NCBI RefSeq assembly: GCF_000143415.4
Contig: NW_003314286.1
Location: 1,551,129 to 1,615,128 of the forward strand
Source: Selaginella moellendorffii
Taxonomy: Eukaryota > Streptophyta > Lycopodiopsida > Selaginellales > Selaginellaceae
Reading direction: 5' to 3'
Length of the DNA stretch: 64,000 nucleotides
The notes under the pieces were generated by a model, which was given only the letters and a program-made list of their open reading frames with translations, did not search any database and had not been told where the DNA came from. Shown one piece after another: positions 11,778 through 24,150 of the stretch. A program made the translations under genes and the position numbers. The first letter of the stretch is position 1, and the number at the start of each line of letters is the position of its first letter.

Positions 11778-14700
11778 ATGCGCTCTGATTTGAAGCTGCT
11801 GATCGAAATGGACCGGGTGAAGGAGATTCTCACCCACCAGTACTCGTATCCTCACGAGCACTCGCGCCATGCGATGCTCGCGGTGCTGGCCGGCTGCCTC
11901 TTCTTCATTTCCACGGACAATTTCCACACGCTGATTCATCGGTTTGACAACAATATCAAGTGGTGGTCCATCTATGCGTTCCTGCTGGGATTCTTCTACT
12001 TCTTCTCATCGCCTTTTCTCGTCAGGACGATCGAGCCGAGCTACTCGAATTTCAATCGATGGTACTCTTTCTTGTTAGATTGAAAATTATGATTTTTCTT
12101 TCTTTTTGCTTTATCTCAGGTATGTTCTTTGGTTGCTTGTTGCGGCAGTATATCATCTTCCAAGCTTCCAATCCATGGGAGTTGACATTCGGATGAACTT
12201 ATCCCTCTTCCTTACGTTATTTATGGCATCGGTGCTCATCCTCGTCCTCTTTCATATCAGCTATCTGGGATTGTGGTATCTGGGCCTTGTTGCTCGTCTT
12301 GCTGGAAATCGCCCGGAGATCCTCACAATTTTGCAGAACAGCACGGTTTGTTTCTCCTTTAGTTTCCATTTTAAAATTCCTTCTCACTTGTTTCTTCCGT
12401 CGTCTCTTCTTTTTGTAGGTGCTGAGCATTGCATGCTGCGTTTTCTACAGTCACTGTGGAAATCGTGGGCCTAAAGGTAAACCTTTGGGAAGGCAACTGT
12501 CGTCCACGGTGCTGTTCGAGAACTTATTACACTCGAATCTAACAAAATGGATAAACAACTGGCCTCCAATGCACGAAGTAAAAGAACAAGTGTGTCACAA
12601 CTGGCTTGGTCCGGTTGGGTCGGCGGCCGACTATCCCGTTTTCTCAAAGTGGGTTGTTTATGGCGAGGTATGAAGCGCTAATTGCAATATGTCGGTGGGA
12701 TATGATTAACAGCCTTGTGATTTCTAGATGGTTTGTCATGATGCTTGCGTTAAAACATCGGAAAACATTTCTCCCATATTTTCCTTATGGGCGACGTTTA
12801 TCGGACTCTACATTGCGAACTATATCGTTGAACGCTCCACGGGGTGAGTGGAGACTTTCACCATGTAAACTGAGTAACAAAACCCTTTTGTGCAGGTGGG
12901 CCTTGACACATCCTCAGCCGTCCGGTGCACGACGACGAAAAATTGTTACGGCTCCAGAGTTTCTCGATATGGTTCCATGGTACTCAGGGTACAGTGAAAG
13001 AACCTTGAGGACGCTGATTTCCTGACGCTGGTTCTAACTTTTGCAGAACGTCAGCCGACCTGTTTAAAACAGCGTTTGATCTTGTGATATCTGTGACGCT
13101 GTTTCTTGGTCGATTCGATTTACGCACTATGCAGGTAACGTTCTTTTCTTAGTTTGTTCTTTTGTATCTAATATGCTTTGGCTCCAGGCTGCCATTAGTA
13201 AAGCACAACAAACTGAAAAGGACGGGTTCCTATATACACATTTTCATAAAAAAGAAGAAATGTGGTTCGATTTTATGGCTGATACTGGAGACGGGGGTAA
13301 CTCTACATATACTGTAGCCCGTCTTCTCGCTCAACCATTTCTCAAAGTTAATGTTGGCGGCCGAGAAACTGTTCTCCAGCGTAGTAGTTTACTTCTTCTT
13401 GGAGGCGATCTTGCGTAAGCTTCAATATTGTTCTCATGCATCAAACAGATTGTTTTGCCTTCTATGTTTTGCAGCTATCCAAATCCTTCTCCAACGTCTT
13501 ATGAGCAGCGTCTTTTTCGACCATTTGAATATGCAATGCAGCCCCCAAAGTTTTACAGGCCGGAGCATATCGCTGCTACGAAACCAGAGCTTCCTGATAA
13601 TGTGGAGAAGCTTCAAGCTTATGTTGGTCCTCAGTGTTTTGCAATTCCAGGAAATCACGGTTGGTGCTTACTATTCAGTTCACTTGCAGTTCTTCTTATA
13701 CATGTATTATCGTTTCAGATTGGTTTGATGGACTCGAAACATTTATGCGATACATATGTCACAAAAGCTGGCTTGGAGGCTGGTTACTGCCTCAAGAGAA
13801 GAGCTACTTTGCCTTGCAGCTGCCACACGGATGGTGGGTGTTCGGTCTGGACCAAGCTTTACATGGAGACATAGACTTATTCCAGTTTAAATATTTTTCC
13901 GAGATTGCCAAAGAGCAGGTACTTATCCTTGAATCAATTACCTAGGTGTGTTAAGGTGTTTCTAATGGCACAGGTGGGATCAAAGGACTCGGTGATTATT
14001 ATTACTCATGAACCGACCTGGTTACTAGATTGGTACTGGGAAGGGTCAACAGGAAACAATGTTTCTCATCTAATCAAGGATCACCTGAAAGGCCGCTGTC
14101 GTCTACGCTTATCGGGTGATCTACATTTTTATATGCGTCACACGGCAGGCCCAGCAGCCGAGAATCCAGCCAGTGTGCAGCATTTGATAGTGAATGGCTG
14201 TGGCGGAGCTTTTCTTCACCCAACTCACGTCTTCACAAAGTTTTCTCAGTTTGAAGGCACAACGTACCAAAACAAAGCCTCGTACCCTTTGCCTGTAGAC
14301 TCCAGAAAGGTATCCCGTTTTGGTGCTTTTCTTAATTTGTTTCTCCTTTCTGACTCGTGCTCTTTTCAGATTGCATTGGGAAACATTCTGAAGTTTCGAA
14401 AGAAAAACTGGAGATTTGATATCATTGGAGGAGTTTTGTATTTCGTCCTCGTTTTTTCCATGTTTCCTCAGGTACTCTGCAGTTCTAAATTCTGCCGGAT
14501 TCGATTCATCAATTCTATTTCTCTTTTATTTCCTGTAGTGCGATCTGGATAAATTTTTTCAGAAAAACACATTCTTTGGACATACTCGGCAGTTCTTCAA
14601 TACAGTTGGACAGGTAATATACTTTCTACTAGAGGATTCATATGTTTCGCTGGGGGGACTATTTGGGATGCTTATTCTAGCGGTGCTCTTTGTCCCTGGA

Positions 14701-15604
14701 AAAGTTTCTCGCAAGAAGAAATTTCTTATAGGATTCCTACACTGCTGTGTACATTTAATCGTTGCGATCGGCCTCCTGCTTCTGTTGGAGCTTGGGATCG
14801 AGACTTGCGTTCGACATGGTCTGCTGGGCAATGCAGGTACGTCGATTTCTTTTCTTTTCTTTTTATGTTTCCATTGTAATCTGAACACCGGTTTCTTTTG
14901 TTGGATTCGTAGGCTACCATACCTTGTACGAGTGGTATCGATCAGTTGAAAACGAGCATTTTCCTGACCCTACGGGTTTACGTGCTCGTATGGAGCGTTG
15001 GACTTTGGGCTTGTATCCCGCGTGCTTAAAGTATTTGATGTCAGCTTTTGATGTTCCAGAGGTAAGGAAAAACATTCCGTTTGCAGTGGCGGTTTCTGAA
15101 CTGGATTGTGCAGGTGATGGCTGTGACAAGAAGTAATATTTGCAGGACAGGATTGGATTCTATGTCCCGAGGCTTCAAACTCATCTATTACTCCTCGGTC
15201 TTCCTCTACTTTTGGGTTTTCTCTACGCCGGTGGTATCGTTTATCTTTGGAAGCTACTTATATACTTGCATCAACTGGCTGAACTTACACTTTGACGAGG
15301 CGTTCTCGTCATTGCGCATTGCAAACTACAAATCCTTTCTGCGGTGCCATGTGACAAAGACCGGCGATTTGGAAGTCTATACTCTTGCAGTTGACAAGGT
15401 AAACAAGCTTCTTACTTTCTGGTGACAACGTCACCTTTCATGCAGGTTCCAAAGGAGTGGATGTTGGATCCACTCTGGGACGAGGAGCAATCAGTGTCTC
15501 CCTCTTACAGCAGGAAGTATCCGAGTCAGTGGATACCTCTTCCACCTTACAGGGATGCCAATTGCAACGTCCGGGTGATCGACCACTTTGTTGTAAGCAA
15601 GTAA
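11778..15604 (+). CDS. Multipass membrane calcineurin-like metallophosphoesterase
   Basis: Gene of many short introns from the ATG at 11778 to the stop at 15602-15604, predicting about 1000 residues, as in the plant orthologues annotated as calcineurin-like phosphoesterases. The N-terminal third has several membrane helices (HAMLAVLAGCLFFISTD, LFLTLFMASVLILVLFHI). The catalytic domain follows with DTGDGGNSTY, GGDLAYPNP, the metal motif GNHDWFDG (its Gly-Asn-His and Asp-Trp are split by an intron near 13660-13720), a THEPTW segment and SGDLHFY. The C-terminal third again has membrane helices (ILAVLFVPGKV, HLIVAIGLLLLLELGIE) and ends with a soluble WIPLPPYRD segment. All metal-ligand motifs are present. 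The substrate is unknown. Exact exon edges were verified only around the active site. Confidence 0.88.
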
Positions 15605-18565
15605 AAGGGAAACAGACTTGTTTATAGAATGACAGGCTCGAGAATGGCCTAGGACACAAGTAAGCCCGAGTTGGGAAGCCACTGGATTGGGTTTAAAGAT
15701 TTTTGAGCGAATACCAGCTTGAAAGCTTGTGCGATTTACCCGTCGTGGACTTTGCTTCGTTATTGCTAGATGCAAACAGCACTTGCGTTTGTCTTTAACA
15801 CCATGGTCATTCCTACACTGTAATTTGCTTTATAGAAGCAAACCCTCTCAAACTCACCTAGTACATGACTTCACATTTCACAATTGTCATTGCTACTAGT
15901 CTTTGCTGATGAGTAACTGTCTGAAGTAGAACAACTTAGATTTTGGATCATCCAAAGTTTCCCATGAAACTTGTAATGCAATGGAACTCATGGAAAGCAG
16001 AGAAACTTTCTGAGCTGCAACACTGGGATACTTTCCGAGTTATAGTGGACCCTCAACTATTCAGATTTATATCTGTTGCTATAATTTTCATCTTCACGAG
16101 CTAGCGTCCAGTTTTTCAGCTTGCGCAAGAATACGTGGAAAGTAAAGTAATTGCCGTCCCTACCCTTCCATATTCTAATCAGGAGATTTGACACATCCAA
16201 TAACAAGGTATACTTTGGTCTTCCCTGATAGGACTCTCAGTCTTGCGAGCGCAGCAGCATTTTGTTGGTCGACAAAAGCGATCAAAGCCATTGCGATCTT
16301 GGTATCTAGCATTGGAGAGCGCATTTAAATAGACGTTACTTTTCTTTTAGACAAGCAGCAAACATACGTTCGAGAGTGTTCATTAGATGGGACTGGGTAT
16401 GATATTTGCGACTTCTCCACCTCTTCTTGGCTTGTGCCTGTACAAGCGAGCTCTGAGGTGGCTAGAGCTCATTAAACTTACCGGCTTGTCTATACTTCTC
16501 TTTTCTTTTTTTCTAGCGAACCACGCCTCAAGTCAATGGACTTGAGGGAAAGACCTGGGAAAAAAATTGAATGCGGAGAGGAAAAAAAAGGAAAAACCAT
16601 TCACTTTGTCTCGTGCTTAAATCTTTCCCGCACAGCCATAGCCCGCATGACAGTTCTTATTAGATCTAGATTCGTGAGAGAGAAAGGACCACAAACATTG
16701 CAAAGTAGCAGTTTTTGCAGCTCCTTTATGGTTGACATGCGTAGGCCTGGCTGTACTGGCTAAAAAATATAAAGTCGAAGTAGTGTGAAAGTCTACCTCC
16801 TTTCAACTAGCTGGCGACTTTCTCAATGGAGCTGGAAAGAATGGATTCATCCTCCTTCTTTTCCTGTGTCAGTATCGCTCAAGACTGTTTTTCAGTAAGC
16901 TAGACCATGACTTGCAATAAAAAAACAACATGCTAAGATCTTGTTCTCCGCCACGAAGGCAGGGCAAAGCGCCACAGGCTGTGGCGGCCATGGCTGGGTT
17001 GTGCCATGGCAACCATCAAGACGCATTGCAATTCCAGGGCCAAGCCAAGGCATGGCACCACAGATATTAACACTTGCATCATGTGACACAATTGAGAATG
17101 AGGGGATTGCTCAAGGTTTGTGGCAGCTTTTCTTGTGCCTTTCGCAATTCTTGTGAATGGGGTAGCAGTTCTCGGACTGTCCAGAACGTCCTCACGCCAC
17201 AGCGGCCATACCACGCCCTGGCAATGACTAGTCCCAAGCCCAGTCGACCTTTAAACACGATGGATAGTTCAAGTTCTGATTCTGGTTAGCATGTACAACT
17301 GTGTTTCTATGTCATAATCCCTTCATCATTTTGCTTTTCTTATTTCTCAACAGAGATACGGTAAATGAAGCAAGGAACACTTTGATATTATGTACATCAG
17401 AGAGTACCTTGTTGCTATGTGAGAAGGGAGAGTTTTGCTACTTCGTTGCATTCTAAAACTAGAATCAAGAGTCATATATATGCAGAAAAAAAAAATGTTG
17501 ATTAGCTAAAACCTCCACTATACTTTTATGTTTCTTATAATTGAAAAATTTGGATTGGGATAACGAACTTTTATGTTTTGATTCTAGTACCTTGGTGACT
17601 AAATAAATTGTACATTTGATTTATATTAATAATTAACAATGTGAATTTACAAATTTTACCATAAACACTTAACATTGTTTGCTTACTTAAGTAAGAGTGC
17701 TAATTGTAATAGTTTTGTTGTTTAAAGGTTTTGTAATATTTGATTTCATGTAGAAATGATAGAAATGTTGTTAAAGTATTATCCATTGCATAGCTTATCA
17801 AATTTTATGGTTAGAATTTACTTATTAAATTTAAATATTTTTATTTTAAAAAAATAATTTATACATACAATCACATATTCATTGTCATAAAATTATAAAT
17901 CAATTGACAAGTTATACAAAACTTCTGACAATAATAAGGGCAGCTTTAATATTCATAAAAAAATAACATTTGAAAAACTTTGAATTAGCACTTTAATAAA
18001 TACATAAAAATACATAAAAGGCCAAAGTAGACAATCATTAGAAAATAAAACATAAAAATAAAACGATTTGATAAAGTAATAATATTTAAATATCTATCTT
18101 AATTATCTTATTATCTTAATAATTATCTTCTTAACTAAAGGAGCCTGTACGAGTCATTTAATTGGTCGCTGTTCGACTACGGTGCTGAGTTTGACTGCCT
18201 TGAGACCAGGATCCAGTGCCTGGATTCTGGTAGAAAGAGAAAAATGAAATATTTTCGCTTAGGCAATTCTAAACAAAAGCCTTTGGGTTCAACTTCTAGA
18301 AAAAAAATCCGAGTTGCGAGCTCCTCTAACGCAAAGAAGTCTGCATTTTGTGCATAATTTCGCATAACACCTATACACGCTCTTGGGGCGCTCCGAGTCC
18401 TTCCGCCCATGGAAAGAAGGTGGCCGATTCCATTCCATCCCATCAATAAGACGCCCGAACTTTTGCCATTTTTATAACGCGGGATTTTGGGCTGGAATCA
18501 GTTGAGAGAGTTGGAGCTTTTTTGAGCTGCTGACTTCTCCAAATTCTCGACTCTCGAGGCTGAGC
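15605..18565. other. 3-kb intergenic region, AT-rich in its distal half
   Basis: 15605-17300 has mixed composition with only short frames that match nothing I recognise. 17300-18130 is strongly AT-rich with A/T runs. The last 400 bp before 18566 look like promoter and leader of the reductase gene. No RNA gene or transposon end could be identified. Confidence 0.5.
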
Positions 18566-21072
18566 ATGGGTTGCATCACGCAGCTGGTCCCACAATTTTC
18601 TCCATCTTCTTCTTCGTCTTTCTCGTGCTCGATCCTCCGCCATTCTTCCAAGCCGGTTTCAGCTGGGAAGAGATCTTCTGCCAAGTTGATCACTGCAAAC
18701 TCAGCCACGCGATCGCGATCCTCGTTGCTGCAAACGCGGAGACAACATAAACAACCCAGGAGGTGTCGCCTGAGAATGGAAGCGAGCGAACATCCAGCAG
18801 CAGCTACAGCAGCCTCCCACCAGGAAAAGCCGAGGAGTTCATCCAGCATCGGGAACGCAAAGCTTGTCATCAATGGAGATGGCGGCCAAGCTAGCCAAGA
18901 ATCGCCGTCCTCGACCACGACGATCACTGCTAACATGATGAGTGCATTCCCGTCCTGGGTGCCGGAGGGATCATCGTCGCTGATTGGGAGCGAGAATATG
19001 GACAGGGAAGGGCTGGGGATCAAGCATTTCCTCAAGGACAAAAACATCCTCATCACCGGTGCTACTGGCTTCCTCGCCAAAGGTTCAAACTTCCTGAGCC
19101 ACTTTTATAGATTTTTCTCAAAAAATTTTTGTTGTCATAGTTCTCGTGGAGAAGATTCTAAGAACACAACCCGACGTCGGCCATCTCTTCCTCCTCATCA
19201 ACGCAAAGTCGAGTCAGAGTGCCAGCGAGAGACTCCGAAAAGAAGTATAGTACAAAAACTTTATTTGTGATGGACGCTCCATTGGTTTTGACATCGTAAA
19301 TGCAGGTCCAATGCTCGAGGCTATTCCAAGTGCTCCAGGACAAGCACGGGGACGAGTACGAAGATTTCATCCAGGCCAAGCTTACTGCGGTCGCCGGGAA
19401 TGTGGCCAAGGAGGACGTCGGGATTGACAAGGATGTTGCGCAAGCTCTGGCCAGCGAAATCGACGTCATAGTAAACTCGGCCGCGACCACCAATTTCATA
19501 GAAAGGTAGAGCGATTTTTTCCTATTTTTCTCTTCTCAAGAGGGGTTTTCTCTTCTCTCCAAGGTACGACACTGCTTTGGATATCAACACAAAAGGTCCC
19601 TTCCATCTCCTCGAGTTTGCCAAGAGGTGCCATCGCCTCAAGCTTTTTCTTCATGTATCCACAGGTAGGATAAACAGAAAAAGAAGAAAACAAGGATGAT
19701 CTTTGTTTTCGCAGCCTATGTCAATGGGAAGCGCGTTGGGCGAGCTCTGGAGAAACCGTTTCGAATGGACGAGAGCATTGCGCGGGAGAGCTTGGGCAAC
19801 GAGAGCGCCCCGCCGCTGAGCGTGGCCCAGGAGATCGAGTCCGTGTGCAAGCTGTCGTTGTTGGCTCCGGCCCACGACAAAGACGAGGTTGCCCAGCAAA
19901 CCGCCTTCATGAAAGAGCTCGGGCTCAAGAGGTCGGTCCAATCATGGAACTCCCGACTCTTTTCTTACGTTTCTTTTGCGAAAACTTTCTAGTTTTGCAA
20001 GGCTGACTTGAGTTTTCTGTGCTGCTCACAGGGCAGCTTTGCATGGATGGCAAGACACTTACGTCTTCACAAAAGCCATGGGAGAAATGCTCGTCTGTGA
20101 GAACCGCCAAGACGTGCCAGTGGTGATAGTAAGGCCGACGGTGGTCGAGGGGACTTTCAACCAGCCCTTCTCGGGATGGATGGAAGGCATCCGGTAAGCC
20201 TTTCGCTTTTTCCATGTAGAATCCGTCACACTCTTCCTTCTTCAAGCATGATGGATCCCATACTGCTAACTTACGGCAAAGGTCAGACGTCGAGCTTCTA
20301 CGTTGATCCAAACGGAGTTCTCGACGTGGTAAGTTCGTCCAAGTTCCTACTTTGCTTTGCTGGAAAAACTTGCGTGGAATTTGGCAAGGTTCCCGCGGAC
20401 ATGGTCGTCAACACGATCCTGGCGAGCATGGCCAAGCACGCAGGCAAGAAAGGCTGCCTCAACGTCTACCAGGTGGGATCATCCGTCGTGAACCCGCTAA
20501 CGTTTGACAAGCTCGCAAAGTACACGTACGAGCACTTTCGGTCGCAGCCTTTCGTGGATCAGAAGGGGAACCCCGTCATGATCCCAAAGATGACCTTCAT
20601 CACCAACAAATACACCTTGTTCCTCTACAACTACTTGCAGTTCAATCTCCCCGTTCTAGTAAGCCGAGCTCTAGACTCTTCGTTTTCCCATGGATTTTGA
20701 CGCTGGTTTCTTCGTTTGCTGCCGCAGATCTCCAGATTGTTTCCATGGTTCCAACGGGAGGACACTCAAAGACGGCTGAAATACCTCTCGTATGCCTCGC
20801 AGAGAGTGAACCAGCTGATCGATACGTACGCGGCGTACACATTCTACAAAGGAAGGTGATCTTCGTCTTCTCTTTGCTCGTCTAGCTGAATCGCAGCTCG
20901 CAGATTCGACATCTCCAATCTGGAGAGGCTGTACAAGGAGCTATCGGCCGAGGAGCGCGACGAGTTTGGGTTCGCGGTGTGGAGCATCGATTGGGACAAG
21001 TACATAAAAGACGTCCATCTCCCGGGCCTCAGGAAGTACACGCTCGATGGAAACACCGCGTTTCGTCTATGA
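18566..21072 (+). CDS. Fatty acyl-CoA/ACP reductase, plastid type (MS2/FAR2-like)
   Basis: Multi-exon gene from the ATG at 18566 to the stop at 21070-21072. The first about 120 residues are Ser/Arg/Thr-rich and poor in acidic residues, as in a plastid transit peptide. Then comes the NAD(P)-binding motif TGATGFLAK, split from VLVEKIL by an intron. Further conserved parts are VNSAATTNF, the Rossmann strand VSTAYVNG, the catalytic YVFTKAMGE (YxxxK), VVIVRPTVVEG and a C-terminal sterile/FAR_C region (RRLKYLSYASQRVNQLIDTYAAYTFYKGRFD). The family reduces fatty acyl-CoA or acyl-ACP to primary alcohols; the plastid MS2 branch supplies alcohols for sporopollenin of pollen and spore walls. Assignment to that branch rests on the transit-like N-terminus and is inference. 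A polyadenylation-like AATAAA is at about 21094. Confidence 0.9.
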
Positions 21073-21127
21073 TCCATCTCCTCTCAATGCTGAATAAAGG
21101 ATGATTCTTTTGTCCAAATTTTCATTG

Positions 21128-21197
21128 TGTTCTAGATTAGGGTTTAAGGTTTATGCGCAGCGTGTTCTAGATTAGGGTTTAGGGTTTATGCGCAGCG
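21128..21197 (+). repeat. 35-bp tandem duplication with telo-box motifs abutting a start codon
   Basis: Two 35-bp copies (21128-21162 and 21163-21197) differ at one position. Each contains TTCTAGATTAGGGTTTA, which includes a telo-box (AGGGTTTA), and each contains ATGCGCAGCG. The second copy ends exactly at the Misato start codon. Confidence 0.9.
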
Positions 21198-23466
21198 ATG
21201 CGGGAGATTGCGACTCTACAGATTGGCGCTTACGCGAATTTCGTTGGCGCGCATTTCTGGAACTTCCAGGTTCGTGATCGGCTTGCATCGATCTGGGTTC
21301 TCGAGAGCTAGCCCTAGGCCGAGCGATGACCTCGGTAGCAAACAGAGGCAGCGTGGTATTCCGCGAGAGAGGTTTCAACGCGGCGCACGATTTCGTGTGA
21401 TGGGCTTAGATCGAAGCGGCGGGCGAGTCTTGTTGGTGGAATGTGAAGTCACATTGCATTGACGACATGCCTCACATTTGCATCCATTCTTTAGCATTCT
21501 TCTTTCGCTTTGTTCTTTGTTTCCTTCTTAAGTCTTGTTTGTTTCTTAGGATGAATTGCTTGGCCTCGCGGCCGACCATGAAGCAGATCCCGTGTTCCAG
21601 CGATCGGGCCTGGACATGGACGTGCTCTACCGGACTGGCGAAACTCGTCAGGTAAATCTTTTCTAGGATTTTCGTCCTGTTGGTTTTCAACTTGATACTT
21701 TCGTTTATCTACCAGGGTGTCGCGACCTATACCCCGCGACTGGTAGCGATCGATCTACGAGGTAATCTCTCTCGTGCTAGACAATGTTGTGTTATTTCTC
21801 TATACAGTGTCTATGCAGGAAGCCTAGGAGCTGTGCGCTCGTCTGGGTCGCTTTATGATGAAGGGCAAGGGGTATTGCATGGAACGCAACTTCATACTTG
21901 GTATGAGCTTTGTTTTTTCGTGGACAGGGATGACATTGTTGTAATACAGGACTGGGCCTGTGTCGTTGCACAAAGAGGAACCGCCGGAAAAGAGTGAATT
22001 TTTGAAACGGTTGGAGGCAGAAGAAGCTGGCCAGCAGTCGAACGCAACAGACGAGACGATTGTGCAGGGGCTCGATGAAAGAGTTCAATCGTGGACGGAC
22101 TACTCTAAAGTACAGTTACATCCTCGCAGTGTCTACGAGATCGAGGGTATTTGGAACACAGTGACGCCTTTCGACAGCTTTTGCCATGGGAAGGGGTTGT
22201 TTACGCAATCCTTTCGCCTTGAAGAGTTCCAAGAGCGCTTCCGGTTTTTCGTCGAAGAATGCGATCATTTGCAGGTGCTTTTTAGCTGCAAACGTTTCAT
22301 GGATAATCACCACGGTCTTTTCAGGGTGTTCAAGCTCTTGTAGATGATTCTGGAGGCTTTTCGGGAGTTGCAAGTGACATATTGACAAACTTTGAAGACG
22401 AGTACGGGGGCATACCTTTCATGCTCTTCACGGTTCGGCCTCCCGAGGAGGAACCGCGTCCTGTCGTACGCTCGCTCCATGATGCTGTTTCGTTTGCGTC
22501 TTTATCATCGATTGGAGACATCGTCGTTCCTCTTGGTCTTCCTCAGCTATCTCGAAGTAAGTATCAGGGGATGCTTATTTCTTGCGCTTAACATTTTTTC
22601 TGTTCTTCAGGTGCGTTTGCGAGACACTTGACGATTGACGATGCAAAGGTTTTCCAAACAAGCGCTGTTTATGCGGGAGCTTTACATAATGCGACTCTTC
22701 CGTTCAGGATGCTGGCTTCCTCTACACAGGTTGGAGGCTGTGATATGGGAGTTCTAGTGAAGGGCCTCACGTACGCCACCAGGAACGTTGCTAATCTATC
22801 CGCTGCCTTGCCTTCAGGTATGTCATCGATTTTTAAGCAAGATTTGCGAGAACCTTTGGTTTTTTTTCTCTCCGTCCGTAGATGGCATTACAAGAGGCTT
22901 GGATTTGTCAGCTCTCACTCCGGAGGTTGCACTAGCTTCTTCACAGGACTACGCTGCAGAAAGCTATGTCATACAAGGTGCTCGCCTCGCAGGTATGACA
23001 AGCTTATAATCTAATAGATCTTTCTGATACGCCGAAAGCAGGATCCAAAGGACTTGCTACTGTTACCGATGTCATGAAGTCCATGAACTACGGGAAGCAG
23101 AAGTTTTCAAGTCACGTCGCTTGTTCGCCATGTCCCTTGCCGGTGCCCCTTCCTTTCCCTTCCATCTTTCGCTCTTCAGTCGGCCGATATGGTGATATTC
23201 TACTCGAAACTTCTCCATCGTCAGCTACGGGAAGGGGTGCCTTGGACGTTTTTAGCGTTCCAGTCGCTACGAGCTTGCGGACCGATAAGGGGATAGAACC
23301 ATACTTGAGACGGCGACTGAGCGATATCGAGCAGCTGGGATTGAAGAGGCAGTCTCCTGTGCTGCAAGACTGGGATCTGGCAAGAGAAGACGTGGAGGAG
23401 TTGAGAGAAGTTCTTGCCAACACTCTTGCGAGGTATGCCGACGAGACTGAGTTTGATTCCTCGTAA
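21198..23466 (+). CDS. Misato/DML1-like tubulin-related protein
   Basis: The start at 21198 gives MREIATLQIGAYANFVGAHF, which matches the Misato segment II tubulin/FtsZ-like N-terminus; exon 1 is 21198-21269 and exon 2 starts at 21550 (DELLGLAADHEADPVF). Later recognisable parts are YTPRLVAIDLRGSLGAVR, SQWNG-equivalent region missing, GIWNTVTPFDSFCHGKGLF, GVQALVDDSGGFSGVASDIL, and the tubulin-like C-terminal region to DETEFDSS with stop at 23464-23466. The family is linked to mitochondrial distribution and spindle organisation in animals and yeast; the plant role is less clear. About ten short introns are needed. Two upstream ATGs lie in the duplicated leader (see the tandem repeat). It converges with the minus-strand gene ending at 23510, only 43 bp away. 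Confidence 0.88.
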
Positions 23467-23509
23467 TTGGATAGTCTACAAGTAGTGAGTTGCAAAACTT
23501 TGAAAGAGC

Positions 23510-24007
23510 TTATCTTTTCTTCTCTCTTTTGTTCTTACGTTTGAGAGCTTTCTTCTTCCTCGGAATTTCTAGATCGGGTTTGCTAGCCTCTTCTCGTTGT
23601 CTTTTCCTCTGGATTTTCTTTGCTTCTTCGATCGGGACTTTGAACTTTTTGACAGGCTAGAAGAGTTCCAAAGTTCTCAGTGGGAGAGAGAAAAAAAAGA
23701 AAAAAACATACCTTGGCTCCTAGTGTCTCTGCTCTTTCCTGTTCCAGTTTCTTCTTCTGTTTCCAGTTGAGATGTGAATTCCCTGATGTGTAGCAAAACC
23801 CGTAAGAAAAGAATCGAGGAAACGATGGAAGCTCCTACCAACAATCCTCTCCACTCCCCGAAAGATGCTGCTCAGATCGAAATCTCGAAGGAAGAACTCC
23901 TCGTTTCCATCTTGCGTGGGAGGCCTCTTGGAAGAAGGGGCCTCCTTGAGCACATCCGTCGCTTTGGACGACTGCACGCAACCATTTAGAACTCGCGAGC
24001 AGCGCAT
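23510..24007 (-). CDS. Small basic nucleolar-type protein, FSAF1/DUF4602-like
   Basis: Three minus-strand exons, 24007-23839, 23782-23712 and 23656-23510, keep phase and predict 128 residues. The N-terminal half (MRCSRVLNGCVQSS...DFDLSSIFRGVERIVG) has no known motif. The second half is a Lys/Arg/Glu coiled coil: WKQKKKLEQERAETLGAK, PVKKFKVPIEEAKKIQRKRQ and a very basic tail KKKALKRKNKREKK. The ERAxxLGAKP pattern resembles the FSAF1 (human C1orf131) family, an assembly factor of the small-subunit processome; this link is by memory of the pattern only. It is head-to-head with the tRNA methyltransferase gene (143 bp between start codons), suggesting a shared promoter for two RNA/ribosome genes. 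Confidence 0.62.
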
Positions 24008-24150
24008 TTCGACACAGATACCATGAAAAGCTTGCGATTCCTCCTGTGATCGTCGCGGCTGCCCCGGCGCCTCGCCGGATCGACGAATTCCACGACCTCC
24101 ATATCGCCCAGAAATTAGGGTTTCCTAGGTTTAGGGTTTATCGCAGAAGG
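24008..24150. promoter_or_regulatory. Bidirectional promoter with telo-box motifs
   Basis: 143 bp separate the divergent start codons at 24007 (minus) and 24151 (plus). Within 24114-24141 there are two AGGGTTT motifs, the telo-box core common in promoters of translation-related plant genes. Use of both directions is inferred from spacing. Confidence 0.5.

Noticed and set aside
16892-17289. Overlapping frames of 65-93 codons in a locally GC-rich patch
   Set aside because: No recognisable domain, no splice-linked partner exon, and frames on both strands are equally open.
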